64,000 bases of DNA from Rhizobacter sp. Root1238 (lineage in GTDB: Bacteria; Pseudomonadota; Gammaproteobacteria; Burkholderiales; Burkholderiaceae_C). A model generated the notes under the pieces. It saw only the letters and a program-made list of their open reading frames with translations. It was not told where the DNA came from and did not search any database. The DNA lies in NCBI RefSeq assembly GCF_001425825.1, contig NZ_LMDM01000001.1, positions 318,204-382,203 of the forward strand, read 5' to 3'. The position numbers and the translations under genes are program-made. Positions 59,537 to 64,000 of this stretch are shown piece by piece; the stretch's first letter is position 1, and every line of letters begins with the position of its first letter.

Positions 59537-61045
59537 ATGACGACGCCTGCGCACTTGATCACCCCCGGCCAGCTCGACAAGGCGATGCTGCTCGATGCGG
59601 CCGCGGGCCGGGCCCGCTTCACGATCGCGCCGTCGGCCCGGGCCGGCATCGACGCCAGCGTGCAGGCGGTGGCCATGCTGATGGCGCGCCACGAACCGGT
59701 CTACGGCATCAACACCGGCTTCGGCAAGCTGGCGCAGACGCGCATCCCCGACGACCAGCTGGCGCAGTTGCAGAAGAACCTGGTGCTGTCGCACAGCGCC
59801 GGCATCGGCCAGCCGATGGCGGCACCGGTGGTGCGGCTGATGCTGCTGCTGAAGGCGGCCAGCCTCGCGCATGGCGTGTCGGGCGTGCGGCCGCAGGTCA
59901 TCGAGGCGCTGCTGGCGTTGCTGGCGGCCGACGTGCTGCCGGTGGTGCCGGAGAAGGGCTCGGTCGGTGCGTCGGGCGACCTGGCGCCGCTCGCGCACCT
60001 GAGCGGCGTGCTGATCGGGGTCGGCGAGGCCTTCGTCGACGGCAAGCGCGTCCCCGCGCTGCAGGCGCTCGCGCACGCCGGGCTGCAACCGCTGGTGCTG
60101 GGCCCGAAGGAAGGCTTGGCGCTGCTGAACGGCACGCAGGCGTCGACCGCGCTCGCGCTGGTCGCGGTGCAGCGGCTCGAGCGCATCTTCGACGCGGCGA
60201 TCGGCATCGGCGCGATGACGGTCGATGCCGCCAAGGGCGCCGACACGCCGTTCGACGACCGCATCCATAAAGTGCGCGGCCAGCCGGGCCAGCGCAAGGT
60301 GGCGGCCAGTTTCCGCAGCTGGCTGGCCGGCAGCGCGCTGCGCCAGTCGCACCTCGATTGCGACAAGGTGCAGGACCCGTACTGCCTGCGCTGCCAGCCG
60401 CAGGTGATGGGCGCCTGCCTCGACCAGATGCAGCATGCATGGAACGTGCTGCTGACCGAGGCGAACGGCGTCTCCGACAACCCGCTGGTGTTCGCCGACA
60501 CGCTGGAGGCGCTGTCAGGCGGCAACTTCCATGCGGAGCCGGTGGCCTTCGCGGCCGACAACCTGGCGCTCGCGATCGCCGAGATCGGCGCGCTGTCGGA
60601 GCGGCGCACCGCGATGCTGATGGACCCGGGCATCTCCGGGCTGCCGGCCTTCCTCATCGAGAACGGCGGGCTCAACTCCGGCTTCATGATCGCGCAGGTG
60701 ACGGCGGCGGCGCTCGCGTCCGAGAACAAGTCGCTGGCGCACCCGGCGAGCGTCGATTCGCTGCCGACCTCGGCCAACCAGGAAGACCATGTGTCGATGG
60801 CGACCTACGCCGCGCGGCGCCTGCACCAGATGCTGGACAACACGGCCGGCATCGTCGCGATCGAGTGGCTGGCCTCGGCCCAGGCGCTCGATTTCCACCG
60901 GCCGCTGCGCTCGTCGCCGGCGCTGGAGTGCCTGCATGCGCGGCTGCGCGAGCGGGTGCCATTCCTGAAGGAAGACCGGCTGATGGCGCCGGACATCGAG
61001 GCGGCCATCGACATGCTGGAACATGCTGAGTCGATAAAGGGCTAA
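59537..61045 (+). CDS. hutH: Histidine ammonia-lyase (HutH)
   Basis: A 502-residue enzyme converting L-histidine to urocanate and ammonia. The MIO cofactor triad is A145-S146-G147 in [56 protein letters not shown] and [10 protein letters not shown] are family motifs. ATG 59537 was chosen for its place after the operator. No other hut gene follows here; a HipBA module comes next. Confidence 0.96.
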   Translation: MTTPAHLITPGQLDKAMLLDAAAGRARFTIAPSARAGIDASVQAVAMLMARHEPVYGINTGFGKLAQTRIPDDQLAQLQKNLVLSHSAGIGQPMAAPVVRLMLLLKAASLAHGVSGVRPQVIEALLALLAADVLPVVPEKGSVGASGDLAPLAHLSGVLIGVGEAFVDGKRVPALQALAHAGLQPLVLGPKEGLALLNGTQASTALALVAVQRLERIFDAAIGIGAMTVDAAKGADTPFDDRIHKVRGQPGQRKVAASFRSWLAGSALRQSHLDCDKVQDPYCLRCQPQVMGACLDQMQHAWNVLLTEANGVSDNPLVFADTLEALSGGNFHAEPVAFAADNLALAIAEIGALSERRTAMLMDPGISGLPAFLIENGGLNSGFMIAQVTAAALASENKSLAHPASVDSLPTSANQEDHVSMATYAARRLHQMLDNTAGIVAIEWLASAQALDFHRPLRSSPALECLHARLRERVPFLKEDRLMAPDIEAAIDMLEHAESIKG

Positions 61046-61046
61046 A

Positions 61047-61205
61047 AATAGTCTGCTATCGAGAATTTCTGTGCTTATGAATCTAAAGTTGGCCTGATTG
61101 GCCATCGACTCCGGTGTCTCCAATGTGATAGCCTAATGTTAGGCTGTTGTCGGCTGAGTGGGCTGTTAGCAGGCTACTTTTAGACTATTATCGCAAGAGA
61201 CCACC
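61047..61205. promoter_or_regulatory. Inverted-repeat-rich leader of hipBA
   Basis: An AT-rich 160-bp gap. It contains a perfect hairpin-like dyad AGCCTAA-TG-TTAGGCT at 61130-61145 and a distant inverted pair AATAGTCT (61047-61054) and AGACTATT (61182-61189). Several related GGCT/AGCC elements lie between. These fit operators for a HipB-type repressor. Binding is inferred. Confidence 0.5.
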
Positions 61206-61556
61206 ATGAGCCTGGATCACCTGACCAACGAGGAAGTCGCGCTGCAGCTTGCGCAGCAGCTCCGTGCGTGGCGCCTCGATCCCGATGCCGCCGGCATGAC
61301 GCTCGACGAACTGTCGCAACGCAGCGGCATGGGGCTGACCCCACTGAAGCGATTCGAGAAAACCGGTGGCATCACCTTGCGCAACCTGATTGCGCTGATG
61401 CGGGCGATGGGGCTCCTCGACCGGTTGGGAGCGCTGGTTCCCACTCCCGAAGGGCCGGGCCCGCTGGACCTGCTCGAAGCCGAACAGGCCAAGCCGGTCC
61501 GCCAGCGCGCGCCGCGGCGCGCCAGCGCCAGCCTCGGCGTGAAACATGGCCAGTGA
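61206..61556 (+). CDS. HipB-like antitoxin / HTH regulator
   Basis: A 116-residue protein with an Xre-like HTH (LRAWRLDPDAAGMTLDELSQ then SGMGLTPLKRFEKTGGITL) and a basic Arg-rich C-terminal tail ([16 protein letters not shown]). It should neutralise HipA and autoregulate. It overlaps hipA by 11 bp, as is usual for coupled TA genes. Confidence 0.86.
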   Translation: MSLDHLTNEEVALQLAQQLRAWRLDPDAAGMTLDELSQRSGMGLTPLKRFEKTGGITLRNLIALMRAMGLLDRLGALVPTPEGPGPLDLLEAEQAKPVRQRAPRRASASLGVKHGQ

Positions 61557-62832
61557 CCTCCGTGTCGTCGAGGTCCGGCTGTGGGGGCAACAGGTCGGTG
61601 CGGTGGCGGCGCTGCGCGGCAAGCCCGGCTTCTTCGAATTCCAGTACAGCGCGGATTTCGCGCGTTCAGGCCTCGAGCTGTCGCCGCTGCAGATGCCGCT
61701 CAGCCCACGCCGGCGCTACAGCTTTCCCGGGCTCCCGCAAGACACCTATTTCGGATTGCCCGGGCTGCTGGCCGACGCGCTGCCGGACCGCTTCGGCAAC
61801 GCGCTCATCAACGAATACCTGACGCGGCGCGGCATCGCGCCGTCGGACATCACGACCCTGCAGCGCCTCGTGTACGTCGGTCGCCGCGCGATGGGTGCGC
61901 TGGAGTTCGAGCCGGCCGTGCGCGACCGCGACTCGGCGCAGGCCGCGGCCCCGCTGCAGATGGCGAGCCTCGTCGAGGACGCGCGGCGGGCCTTGCGCGG
62001 CGAGTTCTCCGAGGTCGCGCAGGACATCATCGACGTTGGCAGCTCCGCCGGCGGTGCCCGTGCCAAGGCCGTGATCGGCTGGAATGCCGAGAGCAACAGC
62101 ATCGTGTCGGGGCAGTTCGAGTTGCCGGCCGGGTACGAGCACTGGCTGCTGAAGTTCGATGGGGTCGGCGACGACGGCCAGCTCGGCGCCGCGGCGGGCT
62201 TCGGGCGCATCGAGTACGCCCACTACCTGATGGCCATCGCGTGCGGCATCGAGATGAGCGAATGCCGTCTGCTGGAAGAAGGCGGGCGGGCGCACTTCAT
62301 GACCCGCCGCTTCGACCGCGTGGGCAACCGCAAGCTGCATGTGCATTCACTGTGCGGCCTGCAGCACCTGGACTTCAACACGCCCTACGTGCACGGCTAC
62401 GAGCAGTTCTTCCGCACGATCCTGTCGATGAACCTCGGCGCCGCGGCGATGGAGCAGGCGTGGCTGCGATGCGTCTTCAATGTGATGGCGAGGAACTGCG
62501 ACGATCACACGAAGAACCTCGCGTTCCTGATGGACGAGTCCGGCGCGTGGTCGCTGGCACCCGCCTACGACCTTTGCTTTGCGCACAACCCGGCACCGGG
62601 CAAATGGACGCGCCAGCACCAGATGCTGGTCGCGGGCAAAGGAGAAGGCATCACGCGTGCAGACCTCGTGCAGGTGGGCGACCAGTTCGGGATCCGGCAG
62701 CCCGCTCACCACATCGACCGGCTGGCGGATGTCTTCGCGCGCTGGCCGGCCTGCGCGCAGCAAGCCGGCGTGCCGCTGACCGAAGCGACACGCATCGCCG
62801 GCCTGCAGCAACTCCTCAAGACCGGCTCGTGA
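61546..62832 (+). CDS. HipA-family serine/threonine kinase toxin
   Basis: A 428-residue HipA kinase. N-terminal couple_hipA domain, then the HipA catalytic core: GGARAKAVI (P-loop-like), LLKFDG, MTRRFDR, and the catalytic N317-C-D-D-H321 loop followed by WSLAPAYDL (DFG-like). HipA toxins phosphorylate tRNA synthetases or related targets to cause dormancy. The N-x-D-D-H motif reads NCDDH here. Its 3' end overlaps the convergent ABC ATPase gene by 17 bp. Confidence 0.92.
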   Translation: MASDLRVVEVRLWGQQVGAVAALRGKPGFFEFQYSADFARSGLELSPLQMPLSPRRRYSFPGLPQDTYFGLPGLLADALPDRFGNALINEYLTRRGIAPSDITTLQRLVYVGRRAMGALEFEPAVRDRDSAQAAAPLQMASLVEDARRALRGEFSEVAQDIIDVGSSAGGARAKAVIGWNAESNSIVSGQFELPAGYEHWLLKFDGVGDDGQLGAAAGFGRIEYAHYLMAIACGIEMSECRLLEEGGRAHFMTRRFDRVGNRKLHVHSLCGLQHLDFNTPYVHGYEQFFRTILSMNLGAAAMEQAWLRCVFNVMARNCDDHTKNLAFLMDESGAWSLAPAYDLCFAHNPAPGKWTRQHQMLVAGKGEGITRADLVQVGDQFGIRQPAHHIDRLADVFARWPACAQQAGVPLTEATRIAGLQQLLKTGS

Positions 62833-63619
62833 CCTCGGCCATGCCGGCCGCCTTGATGCTCTCGGCCCGGATGTCCTCCGTCAGCCGGGCCTTCAATTCC
62901 GAAAAACGCGGCGTCGTCTTCACCGTGTAGTGCCTCGGGTATGGCAGGTCGATCGCGAGTTCGGTCTTGATGCGGCCCGGCCGTGCGCTGAACACCGCGC
63001 AGCGGTTGCCCATGAAGATCGCCTCGTCGATGTCGTGCGTGACGAACAGCACCGTCTTGCGGTGCTGCTCCCAGATCGACAGCAGCAACTCCTGCATCAG
63101 CGCGCGCGTCTGGTGGTCGAGCGCGCCGAACGGTTCGTCGAGCAGCAGGATCTTCGGGTCGTTGGCCAGCGCCCGTGCCAGCGCGACGCGCTGCTGCATG
63201 CCGCCCGACAGCTGCTTCGGGTAGTGCGATTCGAAGCCGGCGAGCCCGACCTCGGCGATGAAGCGCTGCGCGATCTCGCGCTGCTGCGCGTCGGGCAGGC
63301 CCTTCTCGCGCAGCCCGAAGCAGATGTTCTGCCGCACCGTCAGCCACGGGAACAGCGTGTAGCTCTGGAACACCATGCCGCGGTCGGCGCCCGGGCCGCG
63401 CACCGGCGCACCGTCGAGCAGCACCTGGCCGGTGCTCGGCTCATCCAGCCCGGCCACGATGCGCAGCAGCGTCGACTTGCCGCAGCCCGACGGCCCCAGC
63501 ACGGTGATGAAGTCGTTGTCGGCAACCTCCAGGTCGGTCGGCTGCAAGGCGAGCGTCGGGCTGCCGCCATGCAGGCCGGCGAAGCTGCGGCCCACGCCGC
63601 GGATCGACAGCCGGCTCAC
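62816..63619 (-). CDS. ABC transporter ATP-binding protein (NitT/TauT type), second system
   Basis: A 267-residue ATPase: Walker A VLGPSGCGKSTLLR, signature LSGGMQQRVALARAL, Walker B ILLLDEPFGALD and switch His in FVTHDIDEA. The preferred start is GTG at 63619, which overlaps the permease stop (GTGA); a GTG at 63631 is possible. The neighbouring permease continues beyond the window, so the binding protein is probably further right. Confidence 0.93.
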   Translation of the reverse strand: MSRLSIRGVGRSFAGLHGGSPTLALQPTDLEVADNDFITVLGPSGCGKSTLLRIVAGLDEPSTGQVLLDGAPVRGPGADRGMVFQSYTLFPWLTVRQNICFGLREKGLPDAQQREIAQRFIAEVGLAGFESHYPKQLSGGMQQRVALARALANDPKILLLDEPFGALDHQTRALMQELLLSIWEQHRKTVLFVTHDIDEAIFMGNRCAVFSARPGRIKTELAIDLPYPRHYTVKTTPRFSELKARLTEDIRAESIKAAGMAEVTSRS

Positions 63620-64000
63620 AGCGAGGCCCACCGGAACAGGCGGCGGTTCAGGCGCTTGAACCCCAGGTCGGACACCAGCCCGATCACGCCGATGGTGATG
63701 ATGCCGAAGATGATCTGGTCGGTGGCCAGCAGTGCCTGGCTGTCGGTGATCATGTGGCCGATGCCGCTCGATGCGCCGATCAGCTCGGCGACGATCACGT
63801 AGGTCCAGGCCCAGCCGAGCACCAGGCGCAGCGTCTCGGCCACCTGCGGCGCGGCGGCCGGGATCAGCACGCGGCGCACGATGCCCCAGTCGCGCGCGCC
63901 CAGCGTGTAGGCCGCCTCCACCAGGTCGCGCCGGGTGTTGCCCACGCTCACCGCGATCATCAGCACCAGCTGGAAAAACGAGCCGAGGAAGATCACCGCG
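63616..64000 (-). CDS. ABC transporter permease (NitT/TauT type), partial
   Basis: The C-terminal 127 or so residues of a BPD-type permease. Visible are the EAA-loop region LVEAAYTLGARDWGIVRRVLIPAAAPQVAETL, and the later helices VLGWAWTYVIVAELIGA and IIFGIITIGVIGLVSDLGF. The N-terminal part lies beyond base 64000. It pairs with the ATPase at 62816. Confidence 0.92.
   Translation of the reverse strand, partial: AVIFLGSFFQLVLMIAVSVGNTRRDLVEAAYTLGARDWGIVRRVLIPAAAPQVAETLRLVLGWAWTYVIVAELIGASSGIGHMITDSQALLATDQIIFGIITIGVIGLVSDLGFKRLNRRLFRWASL

Overview
The window is high-GC DNA with a coding style, gene neighbours (ilvE - CHCC zinc finger - waaF; purU; cytochrome c5 with an Ala-rich tail; DadA; ArgO/ArgP) and a short dispersed repeat that all point to a betaproteobacterium of the order Burkholderiales (Comamonadaceae / Rubrivivax-Leptothrix side). 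This is inferred from protein families I recognise; no 16S rRNA gene is present. Genes cover both strands densely, with many ATGA/TGATG/GTGA overlaps.

Layout. 1-13100 is ordinary chromosome: the end of radA, a Fur-box-preceded feoA-feoB-small Cys protein cluster, phosphoesterase, ilvE, waaF, an orphan PAS histidine kinase, an ECF sigma/anti-sigma pair, purU, a YheT hydrolase, cytochrome c5 and an intact tRNA-Arg(CCG). 13056-25347 is an integrated element about 12.3 kb long, bounded by a 45-bp perfect direct repeat of the 3' end of that tRNA. Its cargo, left to right, is a decayed type I polyketide synthase remnant with frameshifts and a lost start codon, an abrupt junction at about 15816-15836, four P22-like virion genes (three ejection-type proteins and a DUF2824/gp14-like protein), a run of unknown coupled genes, an excisionase-like protein, a HigBA toxin-antitoxin pair with a palindromic operator, and a tyrosine integrase. 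No terminase, portal or capsid gene is present, so it looks defective or satellite-like.

25862-32461 is a seven-gene-plus type VI secretion effector cluster on the minus strand: DUF6484, TIGR02270, DUF2169, a ketosynthase-fold protein that has lost its nucleophile, a PAAR-like DUF4150 protein, a 260-aa protein with deaminase-fold zinc motifs (HAE and PCSDC), then two tandem genes that are paralogous to each other and are the likely immunity genes. This toxin/immunity set is the most interesting part of the window. The secretion apparatus itself is not here.

32825-64000 is again mostly chromosome: a DedA-rhodanese fusion, lipoproteins, RlpA, a serine protease - FHA membrane protein - SDR overlapping trio, an ABC importer (NMT1/SsuA type), mmsA with a divergent LysR gene, a PaaI thioesterase, a candidate small RNA with a CU-rich hairpin loop, an Hsp70-like gene divergent from a second ECF sigma/anti-sigma pair, dadA, argO/argP, two YecA/UPF0149 paralogues, hutC/hutH with a HutC-type operator, a HipBA module with inverted repeats in its leader, and the ATPase and part of the permease of a second NitT/TauT-type importer that runs off the right edge.
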